Positions 40,077 through 47,902 of a stretch of DNA of 64,000 bases are shown here, one piece after another (position 1 is the stretch's first letter; the number at the start of each line of letters is the position of its first letter). The position numbers and the translations under genes were made by a program. Under the pieces are notes generated by a model, which did not search any database, had not been told where the DNA came from, and worked only from the letters and a program-made list of their open reading frames with translations. The stretch is from Rariglobus hedericola (GTDB lineage Bacteria; Verrucomicrobiota; Verrucomicrobiia; Opitutales; Opitutaceae), in the NCBI RefSeq assembly GCF_007559335.1, contig NZ_VMBG01000001.1, positions 62,001 through 126,000 on the forward strand, read 5' to 3'.

Positions 40077-40607
40077 TTAACCTGAAGGAATGACGACGAG
40101 AACAATGCCCTGTTTTTCGCAAAGGGCTTTGAACTCCTTCCAGTGCGTATGCAGTGGCTCGCCACCTATCCGGTCACATCCTGGGTCCCACGTGATTTGA
40201 GTGCCTGCGGGTAGCTGGGTGATCGCCACTTTGAGTTCTTCAAACGAAGCGTAGGTCGAGTTGCCGAGTTTTAATGTGAACTCGAAAATTCGCTTGGAGA
40301 GGTTGAAGGTGGAGATCTGCTGGAGGACGAACTTGAGGGGAACGGGTATGAACGTTCCCGCCGGGGCTGTGACGGGCACGAAAGATTCGAATTCAATCGC
40401 GGGCGGTTGATCGATGGTGATGCGTTCGAATGTCTCGTCGCTGAGGGTTTCGGACAGCGAACGAATGCGGGCCGGGATACGATCAATGGAGCCGGCTGGG
40501 AACTGCTGGAGAGAGCTTTTAACCGCAGGATAATACGACTCTGCCTTCATGAGACCGGTGTTCAGCCCGATGAGAACTGCTGCAGTCGTGAGTAAGTGGC
40601 GGTTCAT
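40077..40607 (-). CDS. Secreted protein of unknown function (cluster A)
   Basis: 176 residues with a signal peptide (HLLTTAAVLIGLNTGLMKAE). The body contains FERITIDQPPAIEFESFVPV and FIPVPLKFVLQQISTFNL, and ends in HWKEFKALCEKQGIVLVVIPSG. Family not recognised. It overlaps the upstream gene by 4 bp (ATGA). Confidence 0.7.
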   Translation of the reverse strand: MNRHLLTTAAVLIGLNTGLMKAESYYPAVKSSLQQFPAGSIDRIPARIRSLSETLSDETFERITIDQPPAIEFESFVPVTAPAGTFIPVPLKFVLQQISTFNLSKRIFEFTLKLGNSTYASFEELKVAITQLPAGTQITWDPGCDRIGGEPLHTHWKEFKALCEKQGIVLVVIPSG

Positions 40608-41191
40608 TTTTGTGCTGCCGGGACCGTGATGGCGGCGATGGCTCCGTTGGTCGCCATGTCTTTGCCGAACGACAGTTCGACTTGGGCGGTGGCTGTCTTG
40701 ATGCCGGGGACCGACACAGTGGGCGGCGTGGTGTAGCCTGCGCCACCACGCGTGATCTCATAGGCAATCACGACACCGTTTTTCACCAGTGCATCGGCGG
40801 TGGCGGGTGTGTGCTTCCAGAGCTGGGTGCTGCCGGGCGGATAGCGGTAGTAGTTGGAGACGGCATTTAGCTGTTCGTCGGTGATGCCGTATTTCTTCAA
40901 CGCATTCATGAGTGCCGATTTGTTTTTACGTGCTTCCTCGTCGGTCGGTCCGTGGCTGTCGGGTCCTGCGGGACGGACATGACTGAACGCTTCGCGGAAG
41001 ATCTCGTCTTTCACACCCAGCGCGGCGGCGATGAGTTTGACGGGTCGGCCGCGATCCACGGGTTCTGTCTCATGGCCGCCTGAGAAAACAACGGGCACGC
41101 GAGTGACTCCGGTAGGGACTTCGGCCTGGGTGATAAGGGAAAGAACTGCGATGAGCAGAACGGTGAGAAAGAATTTGGGGTAACTGTGCAT
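40604..41191 (-). CDS. Secreted protein of unknown function (cluster B)
   Basis: 195 residues with a signal peptide (KFFLTVLLIAVLSLITQAE). The middle has a helical part (EEARKNKSALMNALKKYGITDEQLNAVSNYY). The C-terminus (GVVIAYEITRGGAGYTTPPTVSVPG) carries the GGAGYTTPPTVTI-type repeat seen in many surface beta-proteins. Function unknown. It is translationally coupled to the downstream gene. Confidence 0.72.
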   Translation of the reverse strand: MHSYPKFFLTVLLIAVLSLITQAEVPTGVTRVPVVFSGGHETEPVDRGRPVKLIAAALGVKDEIFREAFSHVRPAGPDSHGPTDEEARKNKSALMNALKKYGITDEQLNAVSNYYRYPPGSTQLWKHTPATADALVKNGVVIAYEITRGGAGYTTPPTVSVPGIKTATAQVELSFGKDMATNGAIAAITVPAAQK

Positions 41192-41218
41192 GGCTGTAAG
41201 CGGGGAGTTCTTTTTGGC

Positions 41219-41746
41219 TTAGCTTCTTTCGATGATGAAATAGCGCCTGATTTTACGGGAGGTTTTGTTGTGGTTTTCATCTACTGAAACTCCACTGAGC
41301 ACGATGATCTCTCCCTTTTTCAGTCTAATCTGACTGCTGGATTCCTGGCTGGTGAATACAGGTTGAAGCAGTGGCTTTGGTGGCGAAATGGAAATCCATC
41401 TCTCCAATCGGGTGTCGCTAAACTCATAGGTAATTTCGTCACCTTTTTCCTGAACCTTGAATTTTGTGCCGACGTCTCTTGATCCGTTTGATTTTGGGAT
41501 GCCTGCCTCATCCCATTCTTGAACGAAATCTAACTTATACGTCTGTAGCGTGCCTTTTGAGGATGAACTGTCGGTCTGAATAAAGATCTCCATCACCGCC
41601 TCACTGCTGTGGATTTTAGCGCGTAAGCTTTGGTTCGTGACTCCATCGAAAAGGTGAGCATCACCGCGCACGAAATAGAGGGTGTAGGTGTCGGCCATCG
41701 CAGAGCTGAAAGTGAATGCCAAGAATAGCGCTAATAAGGTTTTCAT
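41219..41746 (-). CDS. Secreted protein of unknown function (cluster C)
   Basis: 175 residues with a signal peptide (TLLALFLAFTFSSAMAD). The mature part is strand-rich: TYTLYFVRGDAHLFDGVTNQ, SSEAVMEIFIQTD, LRLKKGEIIVLSG-like IRLKKGEIIVLSGVSVDEN. Family not recognised. It is the first of three consecutive secreted proteins on the minus strand. The heptamer TACGCAA found at the heme locus recurs about 93 bp upstream (41839-41845, minus). Confidence 0.7.
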   Translation of the reverse strand: MKTLLALFLAFTFSSAMADTYTLYFVRGDAHLFDGVTNQSLRAKIHSSEAVMEIFIQTDSSSSKGTLQTYKLDFVQEWDEAGIPKSNGSRDVGTKFKVQEKGDEITYEFSDTRLERWISISPPKPLLQPVFTSQESSSQIRLKKGEIIVLSGVSVDENHNKTSRKIRRYFIIERS

Positions 41747-41897
41747 GCTTTGAGACTGTCAGCTTTTCGGGGTGTTAAATGAACCGAGTGAGGTGATCGT
41801 TATTGCGTCAGTTTCAGCTAATTTGCGCAAGCGGGAGTTTGCGTAGGTGGATGATGTCCCTTGTTGATAAATCGCGCACTGACGGGTGATTGAAAAT

Positions 41898-41928
41898 AAA
41901 AAGCCCGAGCGTTTTAGGCCCGGGCTTC
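41898..41928 (-). terminator. Terminator of the PfkB-family kinase gene
   Basis: On the minus strand AAGCCCG pairs with CGGGCTT across an 16-17-nt loop and a TTTTTATTTT-type tail follows. It lies about 30 bp after the kinase stop. Confidence 0.8.
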
Positions 41929-41957
41929 GAAGACGAACGAGTGAGTGTTCGGGATGT

Positions 41958-43061
41958 TTAACGCACGACGCGGGCGCCGCCGCCGCCGATGGTCTTTTCG
42001 ACTTCCTTGCGGGTGGCCATCGAGGTGTCGCCGGGCGTGGTGCTGGCGAGCGCGCCGTGGGCCGCGCCGTATTCGACGGCTTTCTGCGGATCGTTGAACT
42101 CGAGGAAACCGAACTGGAGGCCGGAGGCAAAGCTGTCGCCACCGCCGACGCGGTCGAGGATCTCGAGCTTCGGATACTGGCGGCTCTCGTGGAACTTGCC
42201 GTCGTGCCAGAGGATGGCGGACCAGTCGTTGACCGTGGCGGTGTGGACGTGGCGCAGCGTGGTGGCGGCGACCTTGAAGTTGGGGAACTCCTTCACGGCG
42301 GTCTCGATCATGGCCTTGAAGGCGTCGAGCTCGATGGCGCCCTGGTTGTTGGCGTGATCGACGCCCTTGACCTCGAAGCCGAGGGAGGCGGTGAAATCCT
42401 CTTCGTTGCCGATCATGACATCGACGTATTTGGCGATCTCGCGGTTGACCTCCTGGGCCTTCTTGAGGCCGCCGATGGTCTTCCAGAGGGAGGGGCGGTA
42501 GTTGAGGTCGTAGGAGACGATGACGCCGTGTTTCTTGGCGGCTTTCACAGCCTCGATGGTGGCTTCGGCGGTCGAGGTGGAAAGGGCGGCGAAGATACCG
42601 CCGGTGTGGAACCAGCGGGAGCCGAACTTGCCGAAGATGTGATCCCAGTCGAAGTCGCCGGGCTTGATCTGCGAGGCGGCGGTGTTGCCACGGTCGGGGT
42701 TGCCGACGGCGCCGCGAATGCCGAAGCCGCGCTCGGTGAAGTTCAGACCGTTGCGCACGGTGCGGCCGATGCCGTCGTCTTCGCGCCATTTTATGAAATC
42801 GGTGGCGACGCCGCCCTGCATGATGAAGTCCTCGACGAGGTGGCCGACTTCGTTGTCCACGAAGGCGGTGGCGACGGCGGTCTTGTAGCCGAAGCATTTG
42901 CGGAGGCCGCGGGAGGTGTTGTATTCGCCGCCGCCTTCCCACGCTTTGAATTCGCGGGCGGTGCGGATGCGGCCTTCGCCCGGGTCGAGGCGGAGCATGA
43001 CTTCGCCGAGGGAAACTTGGGCGAACTGACATTCGGAAGCGGGACGGATAGTAAGGGCCAT
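41958..43061 (-). CDS. PfkB-family sugar kinase (2-keto-3-deoxygluconate kinase-like)
   Basis: 367 residues. The C-terminal ribokinase signature is ILDRVGGGDSFASGLQFGF, with the catalytic Asp in GGDSF. The N-terminal GEVMLRLDPGEGRI and EGGGEYNTSRGL are typical of KDG kinases, and VSYDLNYRPSLW is another conserved part. It would phosphorylate a sugar acid in the cytoplasm. It lies at the downstream end of a minus-strand run with two hydroxyacid dehydrogenases, which supports sugar-acid catabolism; the true substrate is not proven. Confidence 0.9.
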   Translation of the reverse strand: MALTIRPASECQFAQVSLGEVMLRLDPGEGRIRTAREFKAWEGGGEYNTSRGLRKCFGYKTAVATAFVDNEVGHLVEDFIMQGGVATDFIKWREDDGIGRTVRNGLNFTERGFGIRGAVGNPDRGNTAASQIKPGDFDWDHIFGKFGSRWFHTGGIFAALSTSTAEATIEAVKAAKKHGVIVSYDLNYRPSLWKTIGGLKKAQEVNREIAKYVDVMIGNEEDFTASLGFEVKGVDHANNQGAIELDAFKAMIETAVKEFPNFKVAATTLRHVHTATVNDWSAILWHDGKFHESRQYPKLEILDRVGGGDSFASGLQFGFLEFNDPQKAVEYGAAHGALASTTPGDTSMATRKEVEKTIGGGGARVVR

Positions 43062-43187
43062 GGTGGGGAGGGTGGTGAAAAGTTGAGGGATGAGAGTTGA
43101 GTGTTGAGAGATCGGAATGGCCAGAACGGAGCGGGCGGGGACTAGGACGGAGCCGACTCTGGTCTGGACGGAAGCGGAGTGAAGGAA

Positions 43188-43247
43188 AGTCTAGAGCTGA
43201 GAGCTAAGAGTCTAGAGCAAGCGAGTTCGGAGTGCTGGCTCTAGACT
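43188..43247. repeat. Short AGTCTAGAGC repeats
   Basis: AGTCTAGAGC occurs directly at 43188-43197 and 43209-43218 and inverted at 43238-43247 (GCTCTAGACT), forming a 10-bp stem with a 19-nt loop. It lies between the Ldh_2 and kinase genes; part of a 197-bp spacer with GA-rich low-complexity sequence. Confidence 0.6.
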
Positions 43248-43258
43248 ATCGTCTCTCT

Positions 43259-44359
43259 TCAGACCGTGTAGGACTTGAGGGAGGCGAGGTTCCACTCGGG
43301 TTGGGCGCATTCGCGGGCGATCTCGTTGAAGGCTTCGACTTCGGCTGGGGTGAAGAGCAGGCCGCCGGCGGTGGCGGTGTGTTTGGCGAAGTTGGCTTCG
43401 ATCTGGCCGGGGATGATGGCGCCGTCGTTGCCGTGGCCCATGACGTCGGCGAGCACGGCTTTGATGTTGGCCTGCTGGTCGCGGCCTTTGGCGAAGAGTC
43501 CGGAGCCGAGGGCTTCGGGGTGGATGACTTGGAAGAAGAAGGCGCAGGTGCCTTTTTCGCCCTCGGGGACTTTGTCCCAGCGGTTGCGGATGGTGGGGAG
43601 CGAGCCGCCGATGAAGGCGCCGACGACCTCGTTCATGAGGGAGAGACCGTAGCCTTTGTGCGCGCCGAAGGGGAGCAGGGCGGCGACGTCGTCGGGGTTG
43701 GTGGTGGGCTGGCCGTTTTTGTCCACGGCGGCGAGCGGGGGGAGTTGTTTGCCTTCGCGCTTGAGTTGCTGGACGCGGCCCATGGCGATGACGGAGGTGG
43801 CCCAGTCGATCACCATCGGGAAGCCGATGGCCTCGGTGGTGGGGAAGCCCCAGGAGTGGGGGTTGGTGCCGAGGGTGGGGAACTTGCCGCCGAAGGGCAC
43901 GACCTCGGCGAGCGCGGCGGTGCAGTTGGTGTAGGCGATGTAACCGCGGCGGGCGGCGTCCATGACGTAGCCGGCACCCCAGAGGTAGTGGAAGGCGTTG
44001 TCCACGGAAACGGTGCCGACGCCATAGATGTCGGCGAGGCGGATGGCTTCGTCGATGGCGCGGTAGGCGGTGGCCTGGCCGAGCTTTTTGTTGGCGTTCC
44101 AGATTTTGGCGGAGGGAAAACGCGAGGGGCGTTCTTCGATTTGAGCGCCGGGGACGCAGCCTTTCGAGCCGGAGCCGAAGAGGTGGTCGAGGTGGAGGGC
44201 CTTGAGGCCGTTGTGGGTGCGGATGCCGTGGCGGGAGGCTTCGGCGCAGAAGCGGGCGCCTTCGGCGGACTCGTCGGCGAGGTATCCGCGATGTTGATAC
44301 GCGGCGGCGACGAGGGCGTTGTGGGAGGCTTCGGGGACGACGTGGTAGGTTTCGGGCAT
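43259..44359 (-). CDS. Malate/L-lactate dehydrogenase family oxidoreductase (Ldh_2)
   Basis: 366 residues. Ldh_2 features: the helix RHGIRTHNGLKALHLDHL, SVDNAFHYLWGAGYVMDAARRGYI, TLGTNPHSWGFPT (NADPH site) and LLPFGAHKGYGLSLMNEVVGAFIGG near residue 245. This family uses NAD(P)H on malate, lactate, ureidoglycolate or sulfolactate; which one cannot be told. It lies between a D-2-hydroxyacid dehydrogenase and a sugar kinase. Confidence 0.9.
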   Translation of the reverse strand: MPETYHVVPEASHNALVAAAYQHRGYLADESAEGARFCAEASRHGIRTHNGLKALHLDHLFGSGSKGCVPGAQIEERPSRFPSAKIWNANKKLGQATAYRAIDEAIRLADIYGVGTVSVDNAFHYLWGAGYVMDAARRGYIAYTNCTAALAEVVPFGGKFPTLGTNPHSWGFPTTEAIGFPMVIDWATSVIAMGRVQQLKREGKQLPPLAAVDKNGQPTTNPDDVAALLPFGAHKGYGLSLMNEVVGAFIGGSLPTIRNRWDKVPEGEKGTCAFFFQVIHPEALGSGLFAKGRDQQANIKAVLADVMGHGNDGAIIPGQIEANFAKHTATAGGLLFTPAEVEAFNEIARECAQPEWNLASLKSYTV

Positions 44360-44401
44360 GGGGATGGCTGTAAAAGTAGCGGGTAGTGAGTAGTCGGAGT
44401 A

Positions 44402-45352
44402 TCAGACGGCGCGGGCGATGGGGGTTTTGCCGGCGAGGAACAGAGTGAGGTTTTCGACGGCGCAGGAGGCCTGGCGTTGGACGCTTTCGTGGGTGCGGCT
44501 GCCGATGTGGGGCGTGATCACGGTGCCGGGCAGGCCGAGCAGCGGGTGGTCGGCGGGCGGGGGCTCCTGGTCGAGGACGTCGGCGCCGTAGCGGATGTGG
44601 CCGGACTTGATGGCGGCGACGAGGGCGTCGAGGTCGATGAGTTCGCCGCGGCCGGTGTTGACGATCACGGCACCCTTCGGGAGGAGGGCGAGACGGCGGG
44701 CGTCGAGGAGGCCCTTCGTCTCGGCGGTGAGCTTGGTGTGGAGGGAGACGAAGTCGGCTTGGCGGAGGGCGTCGTCGAGGTTGGAGACGCGTTCGATTCC
44801 CTGCCAGCGGGCAAAGTCTTCGTCCCAGTAGTTGGCGAACACGATGACGCGGAGGCCGAAGGCGCGGGCGCGGACGGCGACTTCTTTGGCGATGCGGCCG
44901 AGGCCGATGAGCAGGAGGGTTTTGCCGCAGACTTCGTTGCCGGTGATGCGCGTCCAGCGGCCGGCGGCGACGTGGTTGGCCTCGACGACGAGGTTGCGGA
45001 CGACGGCGAGGAGGAGGGCGAAGGTGTGTTCGGCGACGGTGGTGTGGTTGACGCCGGGGGTGAAGAGGACGGGGAGGGCGAGGTCTTTGGCGGACTTGAG
45101 GTTGATCTTGTCGAGGCCGATACCGTATTTGGAGATGACCTTGAGGCGCGGGAGGGATTTTTCCATGACGGCGCGGGTCATGGCGTCGTCGCCACAGAGG
45201 TAGGCGTCGAACTGGCCGGCGAGTTCCAGCATGCGGGACTCGGGGAGCGGACCGCGTTCGCGGACGATCTCGAAGCCGGCGGCGGCGAGCATGTCGTGAT
45301 GGATGCCGGGTGTGTCTTGGAAGGACGTGGTCGTGAGGAGGACGCGGGTCAT
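44402..45352 (-). CDS. D-2-hydroxyacid dehydrogenase (phosphoglycerate dehydrogenase-like)
   Basis: 316 residues from ATG at 45352. The NAD site is LLLIGLGRIAKEVAVRARAFG, and the catalytic trio is Arg in VNTGRGELID, Glu in LDQEPPPADHPL and His in TPHIGSRTHE. There is no ACT domain, and the length is that of short PGDH-like enzymes. The neighbours (Ldh_2 dehydrogenase, sugar kinase, FAD-linked oxidase) argue for a role in hydroxyacid catabolism rather than serine synthesis. It is divergent from the FAD-linked oxidase gene. Confidence 0.9.
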   Translation of the reverse strand: MTRVLLTTTSFQDTPGIHHDMLAAAGFEIVRERGPLPESRMLELAGQFDAYLCGDDAMTRAVMEKSLPRLKVISKYGIGLDKINLKSAKDLALPVLFTPGVNHTTVAEHTFALLLAVVRNLVVEANHVAAGRWTRITGNEVCGKTLLLIGLGRIAKEVAVRARAFGLRVIVFANYWDEDFARWQGIERVSNLDDALRQADFVSLHTKLTAETKGLLDARRLALLPKGAVIVNTGRGELIDLDALVAAIKSGHIRYGADVLDQEPPPADHPLLGLPGTVITPHIGSRTHESVQRQASCAVENLTLFLAGKTPIARAV

Positions 45353-45423
45353 GGAAATGGGGAAAGCGGCAGTTTTATCGGGTTGAAGCGCGGGGACTAT
45401 CGCTGGAATGTGAAAACACTTCC

Positions 45424-46857
45424 ATGCCATCCTTCGGACCAGCGACTCGGAAACTCAAAGGCAAACTCGGCCGTCGCGTGACGACCGACCACGACGCGGT
45501 GTTCGCGGCGTCGTTTGACGGGAGTAAATTATCGTTTCTTCCCGAGGCGGTGATCAAGCCGAAGACCAAGGCGGAGATCGCCGAGGTTCTGGCGCTGGCC
45601 AATAAGTATAAAGTGCCGGTGACGGCGCGCGGGGCGGGTTCTTCGCTGACGGGCTCAGGTTCGCCGATTGCGGGCGGCTGGGTGCTCGATTTGTCGGGAT
45701 GGAATAAAATCACGGTGGATGCCGAGGCGGGGTTTGCACACGTGCAGGCCGGTGCGGTGATCGAGAACATTCACAAGGCCGTCGAAGCGTTGGGCTGGTT
45801 TTATCCGCCCGACCCGGCGTCGAAGAAATTCTGCACCATCGGCGGCAACATCGCGTGCAACGCGGGCGGCATGCACGGCGGAAAATACGGAGTGACGCGC
45901 GACTTCGTGCTGGCGCTGAAAGGCTTTTTGCCGACCGGTGAATATGTGGAATGGGGAACGGCGACGAAGAAGTTTTCGTCGGGTTTCAACCTGCGCGATT
46001 TGTGGATCGGGGCCGAGGGCATGCTGGGCGTGGTAACCGAGGCGACGTTGAAACTGATTCCGCTGCCGGCGGCGCGGTGGACGTTGCTGACATCGTTTGC
46101 GGACGAAGCGGCGGCGTTTCGGGCGATCCGGGTGTTGTTCGGCCAGCGTGTGCAGCCGGCGATCTGTGAATTTTTGGACCGTTATGCGGTGCAATGCGCC
46201 GAGGCGAAAACCGGCAAGACGGTGTTCGCGGGGCAAGCGGGTCGTCCGGTGATTTTATTGGAGCTTGCGGGCACGGCCAGCGAGGTCGCCGAGACTAAGG
46301 AAACCGTGCTGGCGTGGGCGAAGGCCCACACGACGGCGTATCGCGAGGCGCGCGACCGCGCCGAGGCCGAGGAATTGTGGGACGTGCGCCGCAAGTGTTC
46401 GGGCGCGATGTTTGCGCTGGGCGATTCGAAGTTAAATGAGGACATCGTGGTGCCCATGCGTAGCTACGAAAAGTTCGCCGCGTTCCTCGACAAACTTCGC
46501 AAATCCTCGCGTCTGCCGATTCCGACCTTCGGGCATCTGGCGGACGGCAATCTTCACGTGAACATCATGTATCACCGTGAAAACCATGCCGAGTATCTGC
46601 GTGCTGAGAAAGCCGTGGGACAACTCATGGCGGGCGTGGTGAAGCTCGGCGGAGCGATCTCGGGCGAGCACGGTATCGGTTTGGCGAAGACGCCGTTTAT
46701 GCCGCTCCAGCATTCGCCGGCGCAGATCAAGGCGATGCGTGCGGTTAAAGATGCGCTCGATCCGAACGGTATCCTCAATCCCGGGAAAATGTTCACGCTC
46801 TTCAAAGTCTGGGAGCACCCGCGCCTGAAGATCGCGCTGCCGTGGGATCACAAGTGA
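45424..46857 (+). CDS. FAD-linked oxidase, glycolate/D-lactate dehydrogenase (GlcD-like)
   Basis: 477 residues. The FAD-binding PCMH domain has VPVTARGAGSSLTGSGSPIAGGWVLD and the typical GGNIACNAGGMHGGKYGVTRDFVLAL. The C-terminal substrate cap carries FGHLADGNLHVNIMYH and GGAISGEHGIGLAKTPFM. These are marks of GlcD/DLD-type flavoproteins that oxidise D-2-hydroxyacids and pass electrons to the respiratory chain. No GlcE or GlcF partner is adjacent. Confidence 0.92.
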   Translation: MPSFGPATRKLKGKLGRRVTTDHDAVFAASFDGSKLSFLPEAVIKPKTKAEIAEVLALANKYKVPVTARGAGSSLTGSGSPIAGGWVLDLSGWNKITVDAEAGFAHVQAGAVIENIHKAVEALGWFYPPDPASKKFCTIGGNIACNAGGMHGGKYGVTRDFVLALKGFLPTGEYVEWGTATKKFSSGFNLRDLWIGAEGMLGVVTEATLKLIPLPAARWTLLTSFADEAAAFRAIRVLFGQRVQPAICEFLDRYAVQCAEAKTGKTVFAGQAGRPVILLELAGTASEVAETKETVLAWAKAHTTAYREARDRAEAEELWDVRRKCSGAMFALGDSKLNEDIVVPMRSYEKFAAFLDKLRKSSRLPIPTFGHLADGNLHVNIMYHRENHAEYLRAEKAVGQLMAGVVKLGGAISGEHGIGLAKTPFMPLQHSPAQIKAMRAVKDALDPNGILNPGKMFTLFKVWEHPRLKIALPWDHK

Positions 46858-46884
46858 GTTAACGCTAAAATTCATTCATCGAAC

Positions 46885-47883
46885 ATGCGTTTCCGATGCC
46901 TGTTGCTTGTGGCTGGAGTGTCGACCGTTTTGGCGGCGACGTTGCCGGGGGCTCGTGCCGACACCCTTGTATTCAAAAACAATGGCGACCGTCTCAAGGG
47001 CACGATGGTTGCCGAGGAGGGAGACGTGCTGGTTTTCGATACCGAGCGCTTCGGCGTGATGCGGATTCCGCGCGGTAATGTAACCCTTGAGCGGGAAGAC
47101 ACCGTGCAGGTTCAAGCAGCGGCCGAAGAGAATGCATCGGCGGGGAATGTGGTGAGGGCCGATGCCTCGGCTGACGTCGCGCAATTGGCGATGGCGTCCA
47201 AGCCGGATCCGGCGTCCAAGAAAATCCCCTGGCATGTCCGGCTGGCGTTTTCCACGGAGCTGATCGAAGACACGACGAACAAGGCGGAGTGGATCTTTGA
47301 GCTGCGCGCCGAGCGAAAATGGGCGCGGGATGAACTGCGTTTTGAGCCGCGTTATGAATACAAGTCTGAGAATGGCCGGGCGACATCCGATCTGTTAAAG
47401 CTTAAGAACTATTACCGGCACGACATCGGGCGGTGGTGGTTCGTCCAATATCTGCCGTATTATGAACTCAACCGTCAGTTCACCTACCAAGGACTGCCGC
47501 TGGATTATCAATATCTTCGCAACGAACTGGGCGCGGGTATTCGCGTGATTGATCGTCCGGGTTCGATTTTGCGAGTCGGTGCGGCCGAGTCGTTCTACAA
47601 CATCGATCTGCTCAATTATGACGCCAGCCTGTCTCTGCGGAGCGAGTCGGTGTTCGTGGAGGCCGAGCTCGATTTTCCGTGGCGTGTATCCATTCGCGAT
47701 CGCGGTCAGATCCTGTGGTATAGCAACGGGGACGAACAGGGTATCGGCAACGAACTGGAGATCACCAAACACCTGAACGACTTTTGGTGGATCGGCGTCC
47801 GCCATGAATACCGGGTGAACGCCCCCGAGTTGCAGGGTGGCGATCTGTCGAAACTGAAAGTGTTTCTCGGCGTGGACTTTTAG
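46885..47883 (+). CDS. Outer-membrane DUF481-like protein
   Basis: 332 residues with a signal peptide (MRFRCLLLVAGVSTVLAATLPGARA). The first part, DTLVFKNNGDRLKGTMVAEEGDVLVFDTERFGVMRIPRGNV, is the sensor-like N-terminal domain found before DUF481 barrels. After an Ala-rich linker, strands with alternating aromatics (HVRLAFSTELIEDTTNKAEW, WWFVQYLPYYELNRQF, FWWIGVRHEYRV) make an outer-membrane beta-barrel likely. It ends in F, as barrel proteins do. Function unknown. Confidence 0.82.
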   Translation: MRFRCLLLVAGVSTVLAATLPGARADTLVFKNNGDRLKGTMVAEEGDVLVFDTERFGVMRIPRGNVTLEREDTVQVQAAAEENASAGNVVRADASADVAQLAMASKPDPASKKIPWHVRLAFSTELIEDTTNKAEWIFELRAERKWARDELRFEPRYEYKSENGRATSDLLKLKNYYRHDIGRWWFVQYLPYYELNRQFTYQGLPLDYQYLRNELGAGIRVIDRPGSILRVGAAESFYNIDLLNYDASLSLRSESVFVEAELDFPWRVSIRDRGQILWYSNGDEQGIGNELEITKHLNDFWWIGVRHEYRVNAPELQGGDLSKLKVFLGVDF

Positions 47884-47902
47884 TCGGGTCACACGTCATT
47901 AA

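Noticed and set aside
41886-43100. A 404-codon plus-strand frame over the PfkB-family kinase
   Set aside because: The kinase signature is on the minus strand with its own terminator; the plus-strand frame is a shadow.
43232-45481. Two long plus-strand frames over the Ldh_2 and hydroxyacid dehydrogenase genes
   Set aside because: Gly/Val/Glu/Asp-rich shadows without domains; the minus-strand genes have complete catalytic motifs.
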